This document shows, one piece after another, positions 8,537 through 14,878 of a stretch of 15,055 bases of DNA (within the stretch, counting starts at the first letter, position 1; every line of letters starts with the position of its first letter). Under the pieces are notes generated by a model. It was not told where the DNA came from. It did not search any database and saw only the letters and a list, made by a program, of their open reading frames with translations. Origin of the DNA: Bacteroidales bacterium UBA6428 (GTDB taxonomy: Bacteria > Bacteroidota > Bacteroidia > Bacteroidales > UBA932); NCBI GenBank assembly GCA_002437305.1, contig DJOW01000062.1:1-15055 (forward strand), read 5' to 3'. The translations under genes and the position numbers were made by a program.

Positions 8537-8959
8537 ATGTACACATTCAAACAGGATGGCGACAGGTTTGTTGTCAGCATTGACAATCACCGGGAAGTGA
8601 TGGAGGCCATTGCGGCGTTTTGTCAGGAGCAGGGCATCCTGGCCGGAGAGGTGAGCGGAATCGGAGCGGTGAACAACGCTACCCTCAGGTTCCTGAACCC
8701 GGCAACGAAGCATTATGTAGACAAGACGTTCGACGAGCAAATGGAGATCTCCAGCCTCGTTGGCAACATTTCCGAAAAAGACGGCAAGGTCTATCTGCAT
8801 CTTCACGCGGACTTCGGACGGGCCGACTACACGGTTGTGGGCGGACATCTTCTCACAGCCACGGTCAACGGTGCGTGCGAGGTGTTCATCAGGCGCTACA
8901 ACTGCAAGGTGGGACGGCACTTCGATGAGGAGACCGGGCTGAATCTTTACACATTGTAG
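8537..8959 (+). CDS. PPC (DUF296) domain protein
   Basis: 140 residues, the size of a stand-alone prokaryotic PPC/DUF296 protein. Seen: E-V-S-G-I-G-A-V (38-45), E-I-S-S-L-V-G-N-I (70-78), and the diagnostic block L-H-L-H-A-D-F-G-R-A-D-Y-x-V-V-G-G-H-L-L (87-106). H88, H90 and H104 match the histidines that bind a metal in this fold. Plant relatives are AT-hook DNA-binding proteins, but the bacterial forms have no AT-hook and their role is not established. This copy also lacks one, so DNA binding should not be assumed. It is the first gene of the run leading into aroB (35-base gap). The sequence just upstream (TATATTCA, 8513-8520) deviates from TAnnTTTG, so the promoter is unclear. Confidence 0.88.
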   Translation: MYTFKQDGDRFVVSIDNHREVMEAIAAFCQEQGILAGEVSGIGAVNNATLRFLNPATKHYVDKTFDEQMEISSLVGNISEKDGKVYLHLHADFGRADYTVVGGHLLTATVNGACEVFIRRYNCKVGRHFDEETGLNLYTL

Positions 8960-8994
8960 CCGTGCCGCCAAAGCAAGTGGCAAAGGATAACCGG

Positions 8995-10041
8995 ATGGAG
9001 AAAATCAACATCATTGACTGTCCGCTGATGGATGTCAAAAGGCGCCTCGGCGGCTACGGAAGCATATTCATAATCCACGACCGCAATGTCAGCGGCATCG
9101 TGGAAAGGCTTGGCATAGAGGCGAAAGGGGCATTCCCGATCGAGGCTGCGGAGGAGAGGAAAACGCTCGTCACTCTGCTGGAAATTGAAGAATGGCTGCT
9201 GGAGAAAGGCGCAGACAGAGAGGCGTTTGTGCTTGGCATTGGCGGTGGGATCACGACAGATCTTGTCGGGTTCGCGGCATCCGTCTACAAGCGCGGCGTG
9301 AAGTTCGGATTCGTTCCGACCACATTGCTCTCACAGGTGGACGCGGCGATTGGCGGGAAGAACGGCGTGAACCTCGACTCCTACAAGAACATCATCGGCG
9401 TGATCCGCCAGCCGGAAATGACTTTCATCTGCCCGGAGCCATTGGAGACACTTCCCTACCAGCAGATCCTCTCCGGAGCGGCCGAACTGCTCAAAACATT
9501 CATCATCAACAACAAAGGCAATGAATATGAAAGGGCGGTGAATATGCTCTCGAATATTCATGAGCGGGCGTCGGGAGGCTCCGCCGAGGCTGCCGTACGG
9601 GAATACTCACAGACATTCCGGGAGCTGATCGCAGCAGCGGCGAATGTGAAGGCCGGCATCGCAGGAAGGGATCCGAACGAGCGCGGGGAGCGCCGTCTGC
9701 TCAATCTGGGGCACACTTTCGCGCACGCCATCGAGAAAAATTCCCGCGAGGCTGTTCCGCACGGACAGGCGGTCTCCATGGGAATCATTCTTGCCGCCCG
9801 GCTGGCCGAAGCCCTAGGACTGACAGACAATCTTTCCGAGCGCCTGGAAGCGGATTTCACGGCTTGCGGCCTGCCGGTTGAGAGTCCGTACAGCATTGAC
9901 ACTCTTGCCGATGCGATGAAGAAAGACAAAAAGGCGGACGGGGATTTTGTCCACTTTGTGCTGCCGCTGGGCATCGGACGGGTCGAGACAAGGGAACTTC
10001 GGGTCGAGGACGCGGTGGAGGCCTTGACCGGAAAAAGTTGA
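8995..10041 (+). CDS. aroB: 3-dehydroquinate synthase
   Basis: 348 residues, the usual AroB length. It converts DAHP to 3-dehydroquinate, the second step of the shikimate pathway, using NAD and a divalent metal. Seen: G-I-G-G-G-I-T-T-D-L-V-G-F (81-93, NAD-binding turn), R-G-V-K-F-G-F-V-P-T-T-L-L-S-Q-V-D-A-A-I-G-G-K (100-122), E164 in the G-A-A-E-L-L-K segment, L-G-H-T-F-A-H-A-I-E (238-247) and P-H-G (255-257). E164, H240 and H256 fit the metal ligands. The frame extends upstream to a GTG at 8962. The ATG at 8995 is preferred because A-A-G-G-A (8983-8987) lies seven bases before it and the N-terminus then has normal length. It follows the PPC gene by 35 bases and precedes aroDA by 101 bases. 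Confidence 0.95.
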   Translation: MEKINIIDCPLMDVKRRLGGYGSIFIIHDRNVSGIVERLGIEAKGAFPIEAAEERKTLVTLLEIEEWLLEKGADREAFVLGIGGGITTDLVGFAASVYKRGVKFGFVPTTLLSQVDAAIGGKNGVNLDSYKNIIGVIRQPEMTFICPEPLETLPYQQILSGAAELLKTFIINNKGNEYERAVNMLSNIHERASGGSAEAAVREYSQTFRELIAAAANVKAGIAGRDPNERGERRLLNLGHTFAHAIEKNSREAVPHGQAVSMGIILAARLAEALGLTDNLSERLEADFTACGLPVESPYSIDTLADAMKKDKKADGDFVHFVLPLGIGRVETRELRVEDAVEALTGKS

Positions 10042-10142
10042 TTCCAATTTACTGAAACCGCTCCTTGATAATAATCAGGCAATCCATCCAGAATGTCAGA
10101 CTTTGCGGCTGATGGTTGCTCATTTACGACAATTTGAATATT

Positions 10143-12431
10143 ATGATCTGCACGACAATCCAGAACCGAACACTGGAAGAGATAATGAACCTGCTGGAGG
10201 GCAGCGAGCCACGGATTCAGATGGCAGAGATACGGCTGGACAGATGTCCGCTCAGCATTGAGGAGATCGAGTACATGTTCTCGGCCTCGGACACACCGCT
10301 GGTGGCGACTTGCCGGGTGGCCGATGACGGAAACGGGACGTGGGAGGAAGCCGAACAGAAACTGACGGCTGCGGTGGAGGCCGGAGCGGCTTTTCTGGAT
10401 CTGGAGATCGAGGCTCCGAAAGAGATCGGCAAAAGGCTCCGCAGGGCCTGCACTGAATATGGCACCACAATGATCCGTTCCAGCCATTTCTTCGCAGGGA
10501 CGCCTTCGGATGACGTGCTGCGGAGCACTGTGGAGAAGTGCAGGAAGTTCGGTGGGGAAATCGTGAAGATCGCTGCGATGGCCGCCTCCGAGGATGATGT
10601 CACAAGGGTGCTGGGGCTTTACTCTGCCGCTGGGCCTGTGGTTCGACCGGGCTCACCAACAACCGAAGCGACCGTTCGTTCTGGAGGACAAATGTCGCTT
10701 CGACATGCTCAGCGACCACAAGAGAACCAGCGGTCGTTTGAGCTGATCGCCTTCTCGATGGGCGAAATCGGCAAGGCCAGCAGACTGGAATGCCTGAGGC
10801 TCGGCAGTCCGTTCACTTACGCCGCACTAAATGACGCCGAGGCAGCCGCTCCTGGCCAATGGGGCTACTCAGAGATGCTTTCTGCCGTCTATGGCGACAG
10901 GAAGCCCCTACATTGTGACACAGCATTGAATATGCCGGCCTCCAAGAGTTTCGCCCAGCGGGCCATAATCGCAGCGGCCCTCGCTGGGGGCGAATCCAGA
11001 CTCGGAGGCTACTCCCCCTGCGGAGACAACGAGGCGGCGATCGAGGTCGCCAAGGCGCTCGGGGCGAAGGTTCGGATAGAATATTATGAAGATACTCCAC
11101 AACTTGGTGCGCTTCGACAGGCTCAGCGGCCAACCAGTCCGGTCGCTTCGACAAGTTCAGCGACCGGAAAGACCTTAATCATAGAAGGCATAGGCTCGTC
11201 AGCGACTATCCCCGCAAAGATCAGCGTCGGGGAATCCGGTCTGCTGACCCGCTTGCTGATTCCGCTCGCCGCCGCTCTGGGCAACGGCTGTCAAATCGAA
11301 ATTGATGGTGTCGGAACCCTCCCGACCAGGCCTCTTAAAGGCGCGGCCGAAATCATGGCCGGCTTCGGAACGGTCCTTAGGCCGCTCAACCCGGCTCTCG
11401 AAGTCCACGTGCCGCTCACCGTCCAAGGGCCCCTGCTTTCCGGCAAGGCAAGCGTTTCCGGCAAAGGCGGCTCGCAGCTGATCTCCGGCCTGCTGATGGC
11501 ACTGCCGCTCCTCCCCGAAGACTCGACCCTGCATATTCATGACCCCAAAAGCATCCCGTACATGTTCATCACCGCTGACGTGCTCCGCCGCTTCGGCATC
11601 AAGATCGGCAGCGAGATGGAAGGCGGCGAGGATTTCCTTGAGACGCAGGACTGGAGTCTCTGCACCGGCATAACATTCAAGATCAAAGGCGGGCAGAAAT
11701 ATTCCCCGGCAGTCTTTGACATCGAAGGCGACTGGAGCGCCGCCGCCAATTTCCTGGTTGCCGGAGCCCTGTTCGGGGACGTGAAGCTGACCGGGCTCGA
11801 CACTACCTCCCTTCAGGCCGACATCTCGATCATGGACATCCTGATGGAGGCCGGAGCGAGCCTGTCGCAGATCGATGACGAGACGGAGGGCGAGAATGTG
11901 GACAATGAAGCGACCAATGAAACTGCCGACGCGGCAAACGGCAAAGTGACCGGCGACATGAACAACTCAGAGGCGGATGTCCCGAAAGGCCACCGAGGCC
12001 TGATCACCGCCCAGAAAGCCCCGCTCCGCGCCTTCGGCACCGACCTCAACAACTGCCCGGACCTGTTCCCGATCGTCTCGATCCTCGCCGCCTTCTGCCA
12101 CGGACGCAGCAATATTCAAGGATTCAAGAGGTTGGCCAGCAAGGAAAGCGACCGTGGCGCGGCGATTCTGAATATGCTGTCCCAGATGGGCGTGGAGGCC
12201 TCCGCCAGCGGCGACATCCTCTCCATCACCGGTGAATCCGTCGAGAGCCGCCTGTTGAACGGCCACCTGCTGAAGGGCGGTGAATATACCTCCTCGCACG
12301 ACCACCGCATGGCCATGGCCCTCACCGTCGCCTCCTGGTGCGCCGACTCCCCGATCCACATTGACGACACCACCTGCGTCGCCAAATCCTTCCCCGCCTT
12401 CCTCGACACCTACCGCTGTCTGGAACGTTAG
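10143..12431 (+). CDS. aroD-aroA: fused 3-dehydroquinate dehydratase (type I) / EPSP synthase
   Basis: 762 residues in one uninterrupted frame. Residues 1-251 are type I AroD: E29/R31 in A-E-I-R-L-D, catalytic H115 in S-S-H-F, Schiff-base K142 in V-K-I-A, R214 in F-S-M-G...S-R, and Q239 in A-P-G-Q-W. Residues 252-762 are AroA: P-A-S-K-S (265-269) with Q-R (272-273), G-E-S-G-L-L-T-R, D-W-S-A-A-A (530-535), K-E-S-D-R (667-671), and H-D-H-R-M-A (719-724). All expected catalytic landmarks are present, so both activities (dehydroquinate to dehydroshikimate; shikimate 3-phosphate to EPSP) are likely. The domains join almost without linker. Three extra stretches are seen: about 164-198 and 318-343, both built from palindromic repeats, and an acidic, Asn-rich one at about 577-616. 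The frame extends to a TTG at 10116; the ATG at 10143 begins the normal AroD strand (M-I-C-T-T-I). Confidence 0.93.
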   Translation: MICTTIQNRTLEEIMNLLEGSEPRIQMAEIRLDRCPLSIEEIEYMFSASDTPLVATCRVADDGNGTWEEAEQKLTAAVEAGAAFLDLEIEAPKEIGKRLRRACTEYGTTMIRSSHFFAGTPSDDVLRSTVEKCRKFGGEIVKIAAMAASEDDVTRVLGLYSAAGPVVRPGSPTTEATVRSGGQMSLRHAQRPQENQRSFELIAFSMGEIGKASRLECLRLGSPFTYAALNDAEAAAPGQWGYSEMLSAVYGDRKPLHCDTALNMPASKSFAQRAIIAAALAGGESRLGGYSPCGDNEAAIEVAKALGAKVRIEYYEDTPQLGALRQAQRPTSPVASTSSATGKTLIIEGIGSSATIPAKISVGESGLLTRLLIPLAAALGNGCQIEIDGVGTLPTRPLKGAAEIMAGFGTVLRPLNPALEVHVPLTVQGPLLSGKASVSGKGGSQLISGLLMALPLLPEDSTLHIHDPKSIPYMFITADVLRRFGIKIGSEMEGGEDFLETQDWSLCTGITFKIKGGQKYSPAVFDIEGDWSAAANFLVAGALFGDVKLTGLDTTSLQADISIMDILMEAGASLSQIDDETEGENVDNEATNETADAANGKVTGDMNNSEADVPKGHRGLITAQKAPLRAFGTDLNNCPDLFPIVSILAAFCHGRSNIQGFKRLASKESDRGAAILNMLSQMGVEASASGDILSITGESVESRLLNGHLLKGGEYTSSHDHRMAMALTVASWCADSPIHIDDTTCVAKSFPAFLDTYRCLER
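10639..10658 (+). repeat. palindromic repeat copy A inside aroDA
   Basis: Divergent copy: TTCGACCGGGCTCACC, flanked by TGGT (10639-10642) and ACCA (10655-10658), a 4-bp stem with a 12-base loop. It encodes V-R-P-G-S-P within the AroD part. Confidence 0.55.
10694..10716 (+). repeat. palindromic repeat copy B inside aroDA
   Basis: GTCGCT (10694-10699), 11-base loop TCGACATGCTC, AGCGAC (10711-10716). It encodes S-L-R-H-A-Q-R-P-Q with its flank. GAAGCGAC at 10665-10672 is also the exact inverse of GTCGCTTC at 10694-10701, linking copies A and B. Confidence 0.75.
11110..11128 (+). repeat. palindromic repeat copy C inside aroDA
   Basis: CGCTTCGACAGGCTCAGCG: arms CGCT and AGCG around an 11-base loop. 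Read in the same frame as copy B, giving A-L-R-Q-A-Q-R-P, in the N-terminal lobe of AroA. Confidence 0.7.
11138..11168 (+). repeat. palindromic repeat copy D inside aroDA
   Basis: The most perfect copy: TCCGGTCGCT (11138-11147), 11-base loop TCGACAAGTTC, AGCGACCGGA (11159-11168), a 10-bp perfect stem. Read in a different frame from copies A-C, giving V-A-S-T-S-S-A-T-G. It lies 9 bases after copy C. Confidence 0.8.
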
Positions 12432-12474
12432 GCATTTACCCGGCATCATCAAGACTGGAATTTATGCATTTTTA

Positions 12475-12505
12475 TTGCATTATGACTTGAATTTTAGTAC
12501 TTTGG
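12475..12505 (+). promoter_or_regulatory. candidate promoter of the broken toxin-antitoxin locus
   Basis: TTG (12475-12477), 20-base spacer, then TACTTTGG (12498-12505), one mismatch from TAnnTTTG, 34 bases before the antitoxin ATG at 12540. TTTGGCA occurs at 12501-12507 and again at 12524-12530, which could be a remnant operator (speculative). Confidence 0.4.
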
Positions 12506-12539
12506 CAAGAAAAAAGAACAAGATTTGGCACAAGTTTCA

Positions 12540-12814
12540 ATGACAGTCAGGATGGACTCCTCGTTAAAGGAATCTTTTGATTCCTTATGCTCCCAATTGG
12601 GATGAGCGCCAATACCGCCATGAACATATTCGCAAAAGCAGTGGTTCAACGAGGAAAAATTCCATTTGAGATCCGAGGCGACAAAGCCGAAAAACTCACG
12701 GAAGGGTATAAGGCATTCAAGACCATCGGAGCGCTGTCTGAAGCTGGCGCCTTTCTTGAGATGTCCCTTGAGGAGATCAATGAGGAAATCCAACACGCAA
12801 GATCGGAAGAATGA
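12540..12814 (+). pseudogene. RelB/DinJ-family antitoxin split by a frameshift
   Basis: The ATG at 12540 opens M-T-V-R-M-D-S-S-L-K-E-S-F-D-S-L-C-S-Q-L-G and stops at TGA 12603-12605. The other frame continues without a break as G-M-S-A-N-T-A-M-N-I-F-A-K-A-V-V, then Q-R-G-K-I-P-F-E-I, to the stop at 12812-12814. Together they read as a complete ribbon-helix-helix antitoxin of the RelB/DinJ type: beta strand T-V-R-M-D, helix, turn, and the I-P-F-E-I end of the domain. The shift falls at CAATTGGGATGAG (12594-12606) and is explained by loss of one base, for example one G. The TGA overlaps an ATG (ATGA, 12602-12605), so reinitiation on the second piece is conceivable. Without both pieces joined, neither DNA binding nor toxin neutralisation is expected. 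A sequencing error cannot be excluded. Confidence 0.8.
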
Positions 12815-12893
12815 AAATCTTTGCCGTCATAGACACTAATACGCTATAATGTCGGCCATCTTTCCGGGGTCGATGAAGAGACATGTAATATAA
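12811..12893 (+). pseudogene. remnant of a PIN-family toxin gene
   Basis: The ATG at 12811 overlaps the antitoxin stop (ATGA), the usual layout of a toxin-antitoxin operon. It reads M-K-I-F-A-V-I-D-T-N-T-L and then stops at 12847. This is the start of the PIN-family toxins whose first acidic residue sits in V-I-D-T-N. In another frame the sequence goes on as M-S-A-I-F-P-G-S-M-K-R-H-V-I (12849-12890), matching the next strand and helix of PIN proteins (V-S-A-L). A two-base TA duplication in CTATAATG would explain the shift. After TAA at 12891 the DNA turns AT-rich and no further PIN sequence is seen, so most of the nuclease is gone. Too short for certainty. Confidence 0.55.
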
Positions 12894-13323
12894 TTTATTA
12901 ACAGTAAATACTTTATACATTTCACTTTGGTAGATCCTTACTAAAGTGAAGTGCATATTCATTTGATTATAAGCGCATTTCCCGTCACTCATTGATTCTG
13001 AACGAGTGATATGTAACATCATATTAATCAAATAGATAAACCTTTGTCTTCAGTCCGATCATACCAAAGACAACTATTTAATTATTTGACTATAAACCAT
13101 ATCATTCCCACCCATAAATTTAGAAGTGCTTTCCGTTGAACGATAGTAAGACGGAATTGATAACAGGTATCGTGACCATTTAGATTAAACCTCAATGAAC
13201 CCTAGACAAACCCGAAAAAAAAGATTTGCATGAACACATCTTTTACCTCAAAGCCGGCCACTGCCAAACTTAGGTTTGCCACATATAAATCAGATCGGTG
13301 GAGCTTGTATCATTAATAACAAG
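12894..13323 (+). other. AT-rich gene-free stretch with inverted repeats
   Basis: No convincing gene on either strand. The stretch holds a 13-pair hairpin (12921-12950), TCACTC/GAGTGA (12985-12990 and 13004-13009) nested inside ATTTGATTA/TAATCAAAT (12961-12969 and 13025-13033), and TTGTCTT/AAGACAA (13044-13050 and 13067-13073). It reads as decayed intergenic DNA between two converging genes. Confidence 0.6.
12921..12950 (+). repeat. hairpin-forming inverted repeat
   Basis: TTCACTTTGGTAG (12921-12933), loop ATCC, TTACTAAAGTGAA (12938-12950): 11 Watson-Crick pairs and two G-U pairs when read as plus-strand RNA. No run of U follows, so it is not a standard terminator. Confidence 0.6.
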
Positions 13324-13441
13324 TCATTGTCGTGGCGGCCAAGTAGTTGACAATGAGGATAATGATTACCACTCCTCATGGACGAAACGGGTGGGAGGAG
13401 AAGTGAGATATTCATTGATTGTGAGTTACTTGGCCGCCACG
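13324..13441 (+). repeat. nested inverted repeats with alternative pairings
   Basis: CGTGGCGGCCAAGTA (13331-13345) is the exact inverse of TACTTGGCCGCCACG (13427-13441), a 15-bp perfect repeat with an 81-base spacer. Inside it, CAATGA (13351-13356) pairs with TCATTG (13412-13417) and CTCCTC (13372-13377) with GAGGAG (13395-13400). Competing with this, TCATTGTC (13324-13331) is the exact inverse of GACAATGA (13349-13356), an 8-bp stem around the left long arm. The right arm ends 2 bases from the stop of the GH3 remnant. No TAnnTTTG box lies in the spacer. Confidence 0.7.
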
Positions 13442-13443
13442 GG

Positions 13444-13662
13444 CTATTTGAGGGTCACATCGAGTTTCTTGCCGGAGACCAGGATTTCGAAGAGGCCGGG
13501 CTCAAAATGGCGGTCGCCGGTCGCGTCGATGTAGCCGAGATCCCTGAGTTTATCGACCTCAAAGCGGAATGTTTCCGTCGCGCCGGAGCGGATAAGGCGT
13601 TTCTCGAAGAATTTCAGTTCCTTGTTGTAAGGACGAGTGACAATACCACTCCAACAAATCAC
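13444..13662 (-). pseudogene. C-terminal fragment of a GH3 glycosidase
   Basis: Minus-strand frame of about 65-72 codons. From residue 8 it reads as the last strands of the fibronectin-III-like domain that ends GH3 beta-glucosidases and xylosidases: V-T-R-P-Y-N-K-E-L-K-F-F-E-K, then S-G-A-T-E-T-F-R-F-E-V, R-D-L-G-Y-I-D-A-T-G-D-R, E-P-G-L-F-E-I-L-V-S-G. The stop is TAG at 13444-13446. Upstream (toward 13770) no frame continues the domain, and the catalytic domains are absent. The only start is a GTG at 13662 without a ribosome-binding site. This is the tail of a gene whose first ~90% has been deleted, probably together with the flanking sequence. Product not expected to fold or function. Confidence 0.75.
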
Positions 13663-13717
13663 CGAGCCGAAGAGTCGTGGCGGTTAACACATTGAAATTC
13701 AAGCGAAAGAACAACTT

Positions 13718-13741
13718 CGTGGTGCTGAAAATCAGACCACG
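13718..13741 (-). terminator. probable terminator of aroC
   Basis: Read on the minus strand: CGTGGT, CTGATTTTCAGC, ACCACG, a 6-bp outer stem plus a CTG/CAG inner stem with one bulged base, starting 31 bases after the aroC stop. The following AAGTTGTTCTTTC is only moderately U-rich, so it is a likely rather than ideal terminator. Confidence 0.45.
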
Positions 13742-13771
13742 ATATTGCCTTGTACGTTCATTATAAAGAAA

Positions 13772-14761
13772 TTAAATGCCACGAGACTTCGTAAGGTCAG
13801 CGAGGACGATGGCGGTGACGGCCTCGACGATGACGGGGGTGCGGAGGGCAAAGCAGACATCGTGGCGACCAGGGACGTTGAGGGTGGTCTGCTCTCCGGT
13901 CCTGACGTTGAGGGTGGTCTGAGCTCTGGAGATGCTGGAGGTCGGTTTGAAAGCAACGCGGAAGACTATCGGGGAACCATTCGTGATGCCGCCGTTGATC
14001 CCACCGGAACCATTCTTGGACGTGGTCACAACACCGTCTTTAAGTTCAAGAGGATCATTGTGTTCCGAGCCTTTCATCCGGGAAGAGGCGAAACCATCGC
14101 CAAACTCAATTCCACGGACTCCTGGAATTGAGAACACGGCGTGGGAGATCAGAGACTCGACCGAATCGAAGAACGGTTCGCCAAGACCGGCCGGCACACC
14201 TGTTACACGGCATTCTACTATGCCACCAAGCGAGTCGCCTTCCTTGGCGGTTCTGTCCAAAAGATTGTTCCACTTTGACTTGTCGGCCTCCCCTCCGATC
14301 TCTACCAAATCAGCATTGCAACAAATCGCAGGGCACATTTTCTTGGCGATGACTCCGGCTGCGACAAGCGGCAATGTTATCCTGCCGGAGAAGTGCCCGC
14401 CTCCACGGGGGTCGTTGAATCCGTTCCACTTGACAGAAGCGACATAGTCGGCGTGCCCTGGACGCGGAACCGCCTTCAAGGCCTCATAGTCCGAAGAGCG
14501 GGTGTTGTTGTTTCTGAATATTACCGCGACCGGCGCTCCTGTCGTGTGTCCTTCAAACACTCCGCTGAGAATCTCCGGCTCGTCCGCCTCGACGCGCGGG
14601 GTAGTGCCTTCCGCCCCGCTCTTGCGCCGGAGGATGTCCGGCATAAAGTCCTCAACGCCAAGCTCAATCCCCGGTTTGACACCATCCACGACCACTCCGA
14701 TGGCCGCTCCGTGCGACTCCCCGAAGATCTCCACCCTGAAATTCCGTCCGAATGTGTTCAT
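13772..14761 (-). CDS. aroC: chorismate synthase
   Basis: 329 residues from the ATG at 14761. It converts EPSP to chorismate using reduced FMN, the last common step of the pathway. Seen: F-G-E-S-H-G (13-18), R-P-G-H-A-D-Y, D-P-R-G-G-G-H-F-S-G-R, A-F-K-P-T-S-S-I, and G-R-H-D-V-C (family: G-R-H-D-P-C), in the expected order and spacing. The frame stays open to 14845, but the extra 28 codons would start upstream of the -7 box at 14795-14802. M-N-T-F-G is the standard N-terminus, so 14761 is the start. Slightly shorter than many AroC (~350-360) because the C-terminal tail after V-L-A-D-L ends after six residues. An 18-base direct repeat (13874-13891, 13904-13921) encodes Q-T-T-L-N-V twice without adding length. 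Confidence 0.95.
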   Translation of the reverse strand: MNTFGRNFRVEIFGESHGAAIGVVVDGVKPGIELGVEDFMPDILRRKSGAEGTTPRVEADEPEILSGVFEGHTTGAPVAVIFRNNNTRSSDYEALKAVPRPGHADYVASVKWNGFNDPRGGGHFSGRITLPLVAAGVIAKKMCPAICCNADLVEIGGEADKSKWNNLLDRTAKEGDSLGGIVECRVTGVPAGLGEPFFDSVESLISHAVFSIPGVRGIEFGDGFASSRMKGSEHNDPLELKDGVVTTSKNGSGGINGGITNGSPIVFRVAFKPTSSISRAQTTLNVRTGEQTTLNVPGRHDVCFALRTPVIVEAVTAIVLADLTKSRGI

Positions 14762-14794
14762 ATATTCAAAAATCAATAATACTTCCCTACCATG

Positions 14795-14802
14795 CAAAAA
14801 TA
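14795..14802 (-). promoter_or_regulatory. -7 box of aroC
   Basis: TATTTTTG on the minus strand, an exact TAnnTTTG box followed by CA, 33 bases upstream of the aroC ATG. No clear -33 TTTG at standard spacing. Confidence 0.55.
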
Positions 14803-14844
14803 CACTTTTATTATGAAAACCCGATGACAAGATATGCTTTGACA

Positions 14845-14871
14845 AAAGGTGTTTTTACAAAGAGCACCTTT
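14845..14871 (+). repeat. 12-bp hairpin between divergent promoters
   Basis: AAAGGTGTTTTT (14845-14856), loop ACA, AAGAGCACCTTT (14860-14871): ten Watson-Crick and two G-U pairs. The outer 7 bp (AAAGGTG/CACCTTT) are perfect on DNA. It sits between the aroC -7 box and the -33 element of the rightward promoter, so it may be an operator for either (inference). Confidence 0.55.
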
Positions 14872-14878
14872 AAAGCAA

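Noticed and set aside
8962..8994. GTG-initiated N-terminal extension of AroB
   Set aside because: The ATG at 8995 has a ribosome-binding site at 8983-8987 and gives the family N-terminus; the extension has no family match.
12594..12606. Programmed frameshift to make the full antitoxin
   Set aside because: No classic slippery heptamer or stimulatory structure is seen, and the toxin gene is broken as well; decay or a sequencing error is simpler.
13346..13426. Invertible promoter like those of capsule loci
   Set aside because: The spacer lacks a TAnnTTTG box on either strand and no recombinase gene is in the window; kept only as an inverted repeat of unknown role.
14762..14845. 28-codon extension of AroC to a start at 14845
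   Set aside because: It would begin upstream of the aroC -7 box at 14795-14802, and M-N-T-F-G at 14761 is the normal start.
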